A DNA stretch of 9,942 bases from positions 1-9,942 of the forward strand of contig CAZGKA010000029.1 of the NCBI GenBank assembly GCA_964525965.1. The letters are read 5' to 3'. The DNA is from Methanodesulfokora sp964525965 (GTDB taxonomy: Archaea > Korarchaeota > Korarchaeia > Korarchaeales > Korarchaeaceae). Within the stretch, counting starts at the first letter, position 1; the number at the start of each line of letters is the position of its first letter. Shown here piece after piece: positions 1 through 5,625 of the stretch. The notes beneath the pieces were generated by a model. The model searched no databases and was not told where the DNA came from. It saw only the letters and a list, made by a program, of their open reading frames with translations. The translations under genes and the position numbers were made by a program.

Positions 1-2
1 TG

Positions 3-158
3 TGCGGATATGTGAACGATCCTCGTGCAGAGTACTGTGTCAGGTGTGGTGCTAAGCTTCCCAGAATACTGATGGCTAGGGAAAAGACATGCCCGAGGTG
101 CGGTGCCGTCGTTCCACTGGAGGCGAAGTTTTGCACGAGATGCGGGGCTCGAATATGA
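3..158 (+). CDS. Double zinc-ribbon protein, C-terminal end (5' truncated)
   Basis: The start lies outside the window; 51 residues are visible, ending at TGA 156-158. Cysteines are arranged as C1-G-Y, C12-V-R-C15-G, C30-P-R-C33-G and C44-T-R-C47-G. This is the second half of one CxxC...CxxC zinc ribbon followed by a complete second one, the pattern of archaeal double zinc-ribbon (DZR-like) proteins. Such ribbons each bind one zinc ion and usually serve as docking or nucleic-acid-binding modules; the specific role is unknown. Only 12 bases separate its stop from the PH-like gene, which has a Shine-Dalgarno site beginning at this gene's stop, so the two are very probably cotranscribed. No enzymatic domain is visible in this part, and the upstream part could carry one. 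Confidence 0.85.
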   Translation, partial: CGYVNDPRAEYCVRCGAKLPRILMAREKTCPRCGAVVPLEAKFCTRCGARI

Positions 159-163
159 GGTGA
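157..163 (+). promoter_or_regulatory. Shine-Dalgarno site of the PH-like gene
   Basis: GAGGTGA lies seven bases upstream of ATG 171 and overlaps the stop of the zinc-ribbon gene. It fits the archaeal 16S anti-Shine-Dalgarno sequence and fixes this start. Internal-operon genes in thermophilic archaea commonly use such sites. Confidence 0.7.
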
Positions 164-170
164 TATCAAG

Positions 171-494
171 ATGGAATCGTCGGGCGAGGTTGTACTCAAG
201 GAATCCGGCAGGACCCCCGTCTCATACCAGCGGAGCAGGTTGAGCACCGTGAACGGTAAGCTCATCCTGACTAACAGGAGGCTCATATTCAAGGCAGGAA
301 AGTTCCAAAGCATTGTGGGATCCTTCGTGCTCTCCGGAAGCCCGTCCAAGGGAATGGTTGAGATACCTTTGGAGAGCATAGTTAAGGTGGAGAAAGGGTT
401 CCTAGGAACTCTGAAGGTATACGCTGATAGGGAGTACACCTTCAAGGGGATCAGAGGAATTGAAGAATGGCTGTTTTCCATAAATAGGCTGTAA
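171..494 (+). CDS. GRAM/PH-like domain protein (probably truncated by a frame break)
   Basis: This 107-residue protein reads as one small beta-rich domain. A strand-turn-strand unit around residues 29-45 contains GKLILTNRRLIF, the typical GRAM/PH-like core (L-x-L-T-N-x-R-L-I-F). It is followed by EIPLESIVKVEKG, more strands, and a closing helix starting near GIEEWLFSI. GRAM/PH-like domains bind lipids or proteins; the archaeal versions are uncharacterised. The start is ATG 171, preceded by GAGGTGA at 157-163 with good spacing. The stop TAA 492-494 falls inside what should be the C-terminal helix. A different frame continues at once as a hydrophilic Ser/Gly linker and a zinc ribbon (488-625), so I infer that the original product was a PH-like domain plus zinc ribbon of about 150 residues. 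Confidence 0.8.
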   Translation: MESSGEVVLKESGRTPVSYQRSRLSTVNGKLILTNRRLIFKAGKFQSIVGSFVLSGSPSKGMVEIPLESIVKVEKGFLGTLKVYADREYTFKGIRGIEEWLFSINRL

Positions 495-625
495 ATGAAC
501 TTTCAGGTGGGGGAACATCCGACTCCAAGGAATCTGAGAGTGGAACGAGATTCTGCCCACATTGTGGAAAGACTGTGAGTCAGAGCGACCTGTACTGCTG
601 GAACTGCGGAGCGAAGCTCAGATAA
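488..625 (+). pseudogene. Zinc-ribbon segment, likely frame-shifted tail of the PH-like gene
   Basis: The frame open from 488 to TAA 623-625 encodes a Ser/Gly/Glu-rich linker followed by FCPHCGK and YCWNCGAKLR, a clear CxxC...CxxC zinc ribbon ending four residues after its last CxxCG. This frame contains no ATG, GTG or TTG between the upstream stop (485-487) and the ribbon, so it cannot start on its own by normal rules. It joins the PH-like gene if one base is added in the AGG|CTG region (486-491): the helix then reads INR-AVNEL into the linker. I therefore read it as the second half of a broken or mis-sequenced gene. A one-base assembly error and a real pseudogene are both possible. A separate ATG at 495 opens only a 27-codon frame with no domain. 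Confidence 0.6.
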
Positions 626-874
626 CCCCTTCCCCCTTTTTTAAAACGAGATCACGGGAAACCCTCATATTCGGGCGATTCAGTGAAAAAGCTTCAAACT
701 ATTGTTGTCTCCTCATTGGAATCGATCTCATCAACTCTTTTTCATAACCTTCTCTCCACGGTAGCTGGGATCGAGGTCAGGATCTTGTTGAGTTAAGCTC
801 AAGTGCGTCCACCCCCCAGAGGTGCTACCCACTGGTCGAGGATGTTCTCATGATCGTAACTTGCCAGTCGATCC
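626..874. other. Gene-free stretch with a possible long imperfect hairpin (760-829)
   Basis: No convincing gene is present. The most ordered part is 760-829. GGTAGCTGGG (760-769) can pair with CCCAG (815-819) and CTACC (825-829) around a five-base bulge. Inside, GGT 775-777 can pair with ACC 811-813, GGA 780-782 with TCC 808-810, and TTGAG 788-792 with CTCAA 798-802 around the loop TTAAG. That is about 21 pairs over 70 bases, read by eye only. It may be a small RNA or a coincidence. The rest shows only a T run near 738-742. Confidence 0.3.
634..644 (+). terminator. Candidate oligo-T terminator after the zinc-ribbon genes
   Basis: Nine bases after the zinc-ribbon stop there is a C-rich run followed by six T (637-642), then AAAA. 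Archaeal RNA polymerase terminates on T-rich stretches of the non-template strand without needing a hairpin. A second run of five T sits at 738-742. Placement fits the end of the 1-625 operon. Confidence 0.5.
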
Positions 875-929
875 TTAGGTTCACCTAAAGCTCAAACTAG
901 CGAACTTTTTATGGATCGGTTAACCTAAA
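875..929 (+). promoter_or_regulatory. Twin palindromic operator-like sites flanking the TATA box
   Basis: Site 1 (875-888) is the palindrome TTAGGT-TC-ACCTAA. Site 2 centres on GGTTAACC (918-925). Aligned, 878-889 and 918-929 share GGTTnACCTAAA with one difference in 12 bases, and each is preceded by GATC at 870-873 and 914-917. They lie 40 bases apart, with the TATA box between them. Site 2 would cover the stretch between TATA box and transcription start. This is the geometry of repressor sites; the protein that binds is unknown. Confidence 0.5.
904..912 (+). promoter_or_regulatory. TATA-box promoter of the cysteine-rich gene
   Basis: ACTTTTTAT is a good archaeal TATA element. Transcription would start about 25 bases downstream, near 933-937, only 8-12 bases before the TTG start at 945. 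A purine-rich GGGGGA (935-940) just before the start could act as a weak Shine-Dalgarno site if included in the transcript. Confidence 0.55.
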
Positions 930-944
930 TTCTCGGGGGATTCA

Positions 945-1355
945 TTGTCCGAGAGGTGCAGGGATAGAAAGATATCTGAGGCTTTTGAAGGAATATGGTC
1001 CACGTTGAACGAGCTCATATCGGATCTCAAGGCTAGAGGGGTTGAGATTCCAGAGAAAGTGTACATCTCCATGGAGGGAACAGGCATACTGATCAGCTTA
1101 TGCAAGTGCCATGCCTGCTGTGGAGATCTCGACTGTGTTCTCCAACATAAGTCTCTCAGAGCTATAGAGGGCTTTTGCACGGGCTGTTGTGGTCAGGATG
1201 TGGTGAGCAGGATCATATGCGAGCTCCGTAACGTGGAGGACCTGCTCTTCATCAAAGCTTTCAGAAATATCGGGGAGAACTACGCCAAGCAGTGGCAGTC
1301 CAAGCTAGATGAGTACTGGAAGAAGCTCGGGGAGGCCATGAAGGGCCTGCACTAG
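945..1355 (+). CDS. Unrecognised cysteine-rich protein
   Basis: This 136-residue protein is read from TTG 945, chosen because it follows a TATA box and a GGGGGA element at plausible spacing; the next in-frame methionine (1071) would remove the N-terminal helix. It has ten cysteines, most in two clusters: C53-x-C55-x2-C58-C59-x4-C64 and C78-x2-C81-C82, with C5 and C92 outside. The flanks look helical: a long amphipathic helix around residues 9-31 and a Lys/Glu/Trp-rich helix around 104-133. There is no signal peptide or membrane segment. The clusters suggest binding of zinc or an iron-sulphur cluster, or a redox role, but I recognise no family and assign no function. It stands alone with its own promoter and an operator pair, so expression is probably tightly controlled. 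Confidence 0.65.
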   Translation: MSERCRDRKISEAFEGIWSTLNELISDLKARGVEIPEKVYISMEGTGILISLCKCHACCGDLDCVLQHKSLRAIEGFCTGCCGQDVVSRIICELRNVEDLLFIKAFRNIGENYAKQWQSKLDEYWKKLGEAMKGLH

Positions 1356-1357
1356 AG

Positions 1358-1373
1358 TTTAAGAATCCTTAAA
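1358..1373. repeat. Inverted repeat just after the cysteine-rich gene
   Basis: TTTAAG-AATC-CTTAAA is a perfect 6-base inverted repeat two bases after the stop codon (1353-1355). It could be part of a transcription end signal, though it lacks a strong T run. The remaining sequence to 1537 shows no gene I can support. Confidence 0.35.
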
Positions 1374-1537
1374 GTCCCCAATCGCCCGAACCTGTAAGTG
1401 CAGTCGGCCTCGGCGTTACAAGACATATGTCCAGTGCGAGTGTTCCTTCTGCAATCTCTTGAGCTACTGGCGATAGGGCATGTCAAATCCAGTTTTTTCA
1501 CTGTCATTCTGGAGAGGATGGTGATCAGGGGCATATT

Positions 1538-1587
1538 GGATAACATAGTATCCGAGCATTTATATTCGACTGGATACTTAAATATCC
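1538..1587 (+). promoter_or_regulatory. Twin GGATA-N6-TATCC operators flanking the TATA box
   Basis: Two copies of the same inverted repeat, GGATA-N6-TATCC, occupy 1538-1553 (spacer ACATAG) and 1572-1587 (spacer CTTAAA), with centres 34 bases apart. The TATA box lies between them and the second copy covers the start-site region up to three bases before ATG 1591. Identical arms and identical spacer length argue for a dimeric DNA-binding protein acting here, most simply as a repressor. Its identity is unknown; the ATPase carries a winged-helix-like region and could regulate itself, but that is inference. Confidence 0.6.
1557..1566 (+). promoter_or_regulatory. TATA-box promoter of the AAA ATPase gene
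   Basis: CATTTATATT is a strong archaeal TATA element centred about 28 bases before ATG 1591. The transcript is therefore expected to begin at or within a few bases of the start codon (leaderless), which agrees with the lack of a Shine-Dalgarno site. Confidence 0.65.
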
Positions 1588-1590
1588 AAG

Positions 1591-2961
1591 ATGGATCTGA
1601 GGGCCTTCTTGGATGTATGGTTCGTAAGAAGTTTGGCACTCGCCCGGCAAGCCACGAGAGACAGAAAAGGAAAACCTCTGCCCAGAAGGTGGGCCTTCTA
1701 TAGACTTATCAGGATTGTAGAATCCCATTTCAGGGAGAGGACTGAGCCCAGGGTCATACTAATCCCCGGCCTTAGGGGGGTCGGCAAGACGACCCTCCTG
1801 CTCCAGGTGCTCCTGACGTTCCACAACAAACCGATCTTCTATCTGCCTGTGGACAGGCTCTACAGATCTGTGGGTCCCGTGCTCCTAGAAGCTCTGGAGA
1901 AGATCTCTTACGAGCTGGAGGGAGCCAAAGTCGTCCTGTTGGACGAGGTGACCTGTTACAGCGAGTGGGCCAGGGACCTCAAGCTCGCCTACGATCAGGA
2001 TCCAGACATGATGATCATAGCCGCAGGCTCCTCCGCCATGGCGATGAGGTTCGATGTGGATCTCTCGAGGAGAGCTTCCTGTGAACCTCTCTTCCCTTTA
2101 AGCCTGTCAGAGTATCTCCTGATCAGGAAAAAGCTTGGCAAAATGAAGAGAGGTCTGTTAGGTGAGATAAGAAGCGCTATATCCCGCTCCGACGTGGAGA
2201 AACTCTCAGCTCTTGAGAAGAAGGTTCTTAGATCTATCGGGGGAGATCCCATAACTCTCACAGAGTCATTCATTGAGATCGGAGGGCTTCCTGCCACTGC
2301 AAGAGCGAGGAGCAAAGAGGAAGCTGCGGAGATGGCCTGGGAGGTTCTGGACAGAGTTATCAGGTGGGACCTTGTGGAGGTGGCCAACTTCGAATCCAGC
2401 ACTCTTCCTGAAGTGGAGAGACTTCTCATGGCCATATCCTCCGAAAAACCCGGAGCTGTGAGTTCCGAGAGCCTTTCCAGAGATATCGGGATGAACAAAA
2501 GACAGGTGATAAGGGCGCTCAACGCTCTAGAGAGGGCAGAGGTGATATTCAGGGTTCCTCCAGTTGGCACAGCGAGGTCCAAGGCTAGGAAGCCGTGGAA
2601 GATATACTTCACCACGTCCACCCTGAGGTGGGGGCAGATAGCAAACCTGATGCCGGTAACTAAGGACATGAGGGCCGTCCTCTTGGAAGAAGCTGTAGCA
2701 GCGAGACTTCACAGGATCTCAAGAACCAGTAAGGGAGCTTCGCTGTCCTACGGATGGGGAGATGGTGAGGTCGATCTCGTTCTGGAGATGGAGGGAAGAA
2801 GGCTGGCCTTCGAGATCAGTCTTGGAAAGGAGATCCCGGGCTCACAGGTCGGCATTGCTGGTAGGGTCGGGGCTGAGGGGATCTACATGGTGACCCTGAG
2901 GCCGGGCGTCGAGAAGAAAGGAAGCGTCATAAGAATTCCTGCGTGGCTCCTCCTCTTCTAG
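1591..2961 (+). CDS. Archaeal AAA ATPase, DUF4143 type, with degenerate nuclease-like C-terminus
   Basis: This 456-residue protein shows the usual architecture of the AAA_14/DUF4143 group of stand-alone P-loop ATPases. Walker A is GLRGVGKTT (60-68), Walker B is VVLLDEV (114-120), and a sensor-1-like IIAAGSSAM (142-150) is followed by an RRASCEPLFPLSLSEYL segment (160-176) typical of the family. A winged-helix-like segment lies around 274-325 and contains SLSRDIGMNKRQVIRAL. The C-terminal part resembles a PD-(D/E)xK fold (GEVDLVLEM, 392-400, then LAFEIS, 405-410), but S410 replaces the usual lysine of the E-x-K motif, so nuclease activity is doubtful. The family's cellular role is unclear; such genes are common in mobile and accessory archaeal DNA. 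The start ATG 1591 matches the leaderless promoter. Its stop lies three bases from that of the convergent helicase gene. Confidence 0.88.
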   Translation: MDLRAFLDVWFVRSLALARQATRDRKGKPLPRRWAFYRLIRIVESHFRERTEPRVILIPGLRGVGKTTLLLQVLLTFHNKPIFYLPVDRLYRSVGPVLLEALEKISYELEGAKVVLLDEVTCYSEWARDLKLAYDQDPDMMIIAAGSSAMAMRFDVDLSRRASCEPLFPLSLSEYLLIRKKLGKMKRGLLGEIRSAISRSDVEKLSALEKKVLRSIGGDPITLTESFIEIGGLPATARARSKEEAAEMAWEVLDRVIRWDLVEVANFESSTLPEVERLLMAISSEKPGAVSSESLSRDIGMNKRQVIRALNALERAEVIFRVPPVGTARSKARKPWKIYFTTSTLRWGQIANLMPVTKDMRAVLLEEAVAARLHRISRTSKGASLSYGWGDGEVDLVLEMEGRRLAFEISLGKEIPGSQVGIAGRVGAEGIYMVTLRPGVEKKGSVIRIPAWLLLF

Positions 2962-2964
2962 CCT

Positions 2965-4857
2965 TCACATCCTGAGGACCTTCCTCATCCACGAGATGAT
3001 GCGCTCCAGGATCCCTCTCCTTCTCGGAACCTCCACTTTCAGGAGGGAGAGCATGTAGTCGTGAAGGGGCCTCCACTCCTGCTGGCCCAGGTACCGATAG
3101 ACCTTCTCAACTGAGAGCTCCGTGCCCTCCGTTGACCTCTTGAGGTCCTCCGGCAGGCTGTCCAGGGCGTCCCCCAGCACCTCCAGGTAAAGTTTCCTCA
3201 CGGATCTCCGGAAGGCCCCTCCCTCGGACACATGCTTGGTCGTGATGCTGCCCCTAGTCCCCACGTAGGCGATGAACCCGTTCTCGAAGCGCAGCCATCC
3301 CCTCCTCACCTGCTCCTTCATGTATCCCTTGACGTGTGGGATGATCACCTCGTCGAGCGCCTTCCTCCAGATGAGGTCGATGAGCGTCCCGCTTCTGGAC
3401 GGTAGAACTGAGAGGGGAACTTCCTCCTGCGGGTACATGACCTTGAAGCCCTTCAGATCGTAGCTTTTAACGAAGCACCTCGCCAGCTCAGCCTCCCTTA
3501 TCACATCAGTGCTCTCCAAGAATTTGCTGGAGGCCAGGTGGACCAGTATGCCGTAGCACCTCCTCCTCTTCAGGCAGTCCCTCCTGGGCCATCTGGCGAG
3601 CCTTCCCCTCATCTGAACATATGCGACAGGGCTCCTCGTGGGTCTAGCGATGACGAGCATGTCCAGATCGGGATCATCAAATCCGAGCTTCACCATGTCC
3701 ACAGCCACAAGCACTCCTCTGGATGAGCAGACGAACTCCTCTATCCTCTTTGTGGATCTGGACTTGCTGGAGTGGGCGAGCACGACCTTAGCGTTTGGGA
3801 ACCTGCTTCTCAGCTCCTCCTCCCAGATGTTCGCCTCCTCTATGTTCGGAGCCAGCACGAGAACCTTGAGGTCCTCCAAGTTCACTTTCTCATTTCTAAG
3901 CACCTCGAAGAGCTTGTCCATGTACCTGGAGACCCTGTTCCTGAGCGGGTACCCCCAGAACTTCGTGGGCTTGATGCCGGGATCGAACCTGGTGTCGTAG
4001 AAGTAGGCCCTTATGTGAGGAACCAGGATGGGCTCTTTTCCCTCCAGGAGCATCCGCATGCTCTCGATCGTGAGGTCAACGCAGGACTTCCTGTAGATGA
4101 ACACGTCCCGAGTCATGAGCTTGCTCTCCGTGGCGAAGAGATCCAGAACGCTCCTCACAGGGGTGGCCGAGAACCCGAGCACCACGGGAACCCCCCGGGC
4201 CATCTCGGCGACGAGGAACCTGTTCGACCTCCTAGAGCTTCCGGAGTATCCGTAGTGCATCTCGTCCACGAAGAGAGCGAGAGTTCTCTCCCTGAGGATC
4301 TCGAGAAGGCCGCTATCATAAATGGATCTCAGCCCGCTGGGATGGACCAAGAGAACGAGGAACATCTTGCCGCTGATGTCCCTGAGGCACTCCCACTCCC
4401 TAAGTATCAGCGCCAGCTTGTCCGGAACGGTCACGAAGGAGGAGATGTTGTGGGTACATCTCACGTAGGAGTCGAGAGGCTCGCTCATCCTTAACCGTCT
4501 GCTGCTCAGATCAACGACCACGGCCAGAGGTTGAGATCCAAACCCGGACAGAACTTGTTTAAAGGTCTCAAAGAGCTGATCCTTTATTCTGTTGAGCGGA
4601 GCCAGAACGATCAGGATGTTCCTCTTCTCTCCGTCGTAGAAGAAGGCTATGAGCTGGAGGAGGAAGGCCATCACAACAGATTTACCGGAGCCCGTGGGCA
4701 TCTGGATTATTCCCTTGAGTCTGTCGGGCATCCTCCTCCAGGCGGAGAGGAGCGCTTCCCTCTGAACGTCCCACAGCCTCCGCTCTTCACCTGAGGATAG
4801 GGACCAGTGGTCCTCACCCAGCCTGAGGACCTCCTCGAAACCCGTTACGAGCTCCAC
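2965..4857 (-). CDS. SF2 DEAD/DEAH-like helicase (type III restriction Res-like)
   Basis: This 630-residue protein has superfamily 2 helicase motifs in order: WDVQREAL (29-36, the Q-like region), motif I MPTGSGKS (53-60), motif II VDEMH (197-201), motif III SATP (230-233), and motif VI QMRGRLAR (415-422) in the second RecA domain. The region from about 480 to the end has no domain I recognise and is basic. It is predicted to use ATP to move along or unwind nucleic acid; the substrate is unknown. GTG 4857 fits a leaderless start below a TATA box at 4881-4888. However, a frame starting at ATG 4952 with an excellent Shine-Dalgarno site runs into this gene, and one added G would extend the helicase by about 32 residues. 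It lies downstream of the ATPase/TOPRIM-like genes on the same strand and may work with them. Confidence 0.88.
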   Translation of the reverse strand: MELVTGFEEVLRLGEDHWSLSSGEERRLWDVQREALLSAWRRMPDRLKGIIQMPTGSGKSVVMAFLLQLIAFFYDGEKRNILIVLAPLNRIKDQLFETFKQVLSGFGSQPLAVVVDLSSRRLRMSEPLDSYVRCTHNISSFVTVPDKLALILREWECLRDISGKMFLVLLVHPSGLRSIYDSGLLEILRERTLALFVDEMHYGYSGSSRRSNRFLVAEMARGVPVVLGFSATPVRSVLDLFATESKLMTRDVFIYRKSCVDLTIESMRMLLEGKEPILVPHIRAYFYDTRFDPGIKPTKFWGYPLRNRVSRYMDKLFEVLRNEKVNLEDLKVLVLAPNIEEANIWEEELRSRFPNAKVVLAHSSKSRSTKRIEEFVCSSRGVLVAVDMVKLGFDDPDLDMLVIARPTRSPVAYVQMRGRLARWPRRDCLKRRRCYGILVHLASSKFLESTDVIREAELARCFVKSYDLKGFKVMYPQEEVPLSVLPSRSGTLIDLIWRKALDEVIIPHVKGYMKEQVRRGWLRFENGFIAYVGTRGSITTKHVSEGGAFRRSVRKLYLEVLGDALDSLPEDLKRSTEGTELSVEKVYRYLGQQEWRPLHDYMLSLLKVEVPRRRGILERIISWMRKVLRM

Positions 4858-4952
4858 CTGAACAAGTTGAGAGGTTCGAACATAAAAGGTCGATTCACCA
4901 AATATTCAGGAAAGGGCCTCCTGGTGAAAAATTTGGCATGTAGCTGGTCCAT
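4845..4952 (-). CDS. Small ORF with strong ribosome site; possible frame-shifted helicase N-terminus
   Basis: ATG 4950-4952 is preceded on the minus strand by GAGGAGGT, six bases upstream of the start, the best ribosome site in the window. The frame encodes 35 residues rich in Phe, Arg and Pro and ends at TAA 4845-4847, overlapping the first 13 bases of the helicase gene. Two readings are possible. It may be a leader peptide translated from readthrough of the upstream operon and coupled to the helicase start. Or it may be the true N-terminus of the helicase: adding one G near 4857 gives an uninterrupted LFR-VELVTG junction. I slightly favour the second reading because of the strong start signal. 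No domain is recognisable. Confidence 0.4.
   Translation of the reverse strand: MDQLHAKFFTRRPFPEYLVNRPFMFEPLNLFRWSS
4881..4888 (-). promoter_or_regulatory. Candidate TATA box of the helicase gene
   Basis: On the minus strand this reads CTTTTATG, centred about 28 bases upstream of GTG 4857, which would give a leaderless transcript. If the helicase really begins at ATG 4952, this element lies inside coding sequence and may be chance. Confidence 0.4.
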
Positions 4953-5023
4953 GTCAAAACCTCCTCAGAAGGCTCTCAAAACAATTCGCGGCTCCGGTGG
5001 AGGAGATGCGATCTCACGACGCT

Positions 5024-5377
5024 TCAGTAATCTAATCCCTTGATCTCAGCAAAAATTGACGACAGGCTCGGGAAGGACTGCTCTATCTGGCTCCTCGAAG
5101 CCCTCCTGACCAGATCCTCATCGCTCAGTTCCCTGCTGCGGAGCCATTTATTCAAGGCTCCCTTATCCGGATCCACATCCTCGCTGTAGAGAAGTCTAAT
5201 AAGTTTGGAGAGGTTTTCCTCTATCCCTTTTTCGAAGCCCAGCACAGCTAGGTAGATAATTCCTCTCCTTCCACCTCTGTGAACGCCAATGGCCCACGCC
5301 CCCTCTTCCAACCTCCTGATACCTTCCTCCTCGACATCAAAACCGTTGCCTCTGAGCTTCCTGATCACCTCCTCCAC
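5024..5377 (-). CDS. C-terminal part of a split partner protein of the OLD-like ATPase
   Basis: This frame gives 117 residues from a GTG at 5377, beginning EEVIRKLRGNGF and containing a likely beta strand pair WAIGVHRGG...GIIYLAVLGF (28-48), then a helical GIEENLSKLIRLL (51-63). It overlaps the upstream 86-residue frame by 13 bases. Reading straight across with one extra G at 5370-5375 joins IVIDREHVG to LVEEVIRKL, giving one protein of about 200 residues. I think the two frames are one gene broken by a frame change, or expressed by a -1 shift. The GTG start could alternatively allow a separate polypeptide by reinitiation. I know of no solved function; archaeal proteins of similar size beside AAA ATPases are often called DUF3226/DUF4276-like, which I cannot confirm. 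Confidence 0.65.
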   Translation of the reverse strand: MEEVIRKLRGNGFDVEEEGIRRLEEGAWAIGVHRGGRRGIIYLAVLGFEKGIEENLSKLIRLLYSEDVDPDKGALNKWLRSRELSDEDLVRRASRSQIEQSFPSLSSIFAEIKGLDY

Positions 5378-5625
5378 CAGCCCACGTGCTCCCTGTCTAT
5401 AACGATGAGGTATATCCTCACGTTGGTTCTCCCGAACGAGAGGGCCAGGGCTCTCATCACGGCTGTGAGTCCCGTCGGCCTTCTCATGGCGCTCTCCGGT
5501 ACTTTCAGAACCTTGCTGTGGTCATACTTCTCGGCCACAGCCTTCAGGACCCTGAGGTCCCTGGGACCATCTCCAGTGAGTACGTAGGCGAAGACCTGCG
5601 CTACCTCGCCCTCGACAACCTTCAT
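5365..5625 (-). CDS. N-terminal part of a split, possibly TOPRIM-like protein
   Basis: This frame encodes 86 residues from ATG 5625, which overlaps the ATPase stop in an ATGA arrangement (5622-5625), the mark of translational coupling. An early strand AYVLTGDGPRD (13-23) leads into a helix, and a later strand IYLIVIDREH (71-80) ends in acidic residues. A Gly/acidic turn followed by a strand ending in D-x-E recalls the TOPRIM fold, in which E and D-x-D bind metal, but the match is loose and the classic glutamate is absent. OLD-family systems pair an ABC-type ATPase with TOPRIM, so this reading suits the context. The frame ends in VGWWRR-stop just where the other frame takes over, so the natural product is probably the joined protein of about 200 residues. 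Confidence 0.6.
   Translation of the reverse strand: MKVVEGEVAQVFAYVLTGDGPRDLRVLKAVAEKYDHSKVLKVPESAMRRPTGLTAVMRALALSFGRTNVRIYLIVIDREHVGWWRR

Noticed and set aside
562..747. 61-codon frame starting with TTG after the PH-like gene
   Set aside because: It covers the zinc ribbon in a different frame that destroys the CxxC motifs, and then runs through the terminator-like T run.
1422..1431. Palindrome GACATATGTC in the spacer before the ATPase
   Set aside because: A single 10-base palindrome away from any promoter; expected by chance at this scale.
1398..1703. 101-codon plus-strand frame overlapping the ATPase start
   Set aside because: It crosses the promoter and both operators, has no domain, and its end is out of frame with the true ATPase.
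1995..2669. Minus-strand open frame opposite the DUF4143 ATPase
   Set aside because: Leu/Ser-rich shadow of a well-supported gene, with no start signal.
3772..4494. Long plus-strand open frame (240 codons) opposite the helicase gene
   Set aside because: It is antisense to conserved helicase motifs, His/Glu/Pro-rich without domain features, and lacks a promoter or ribosome site. It is a by-product of GC-rich codon use on the other strand.
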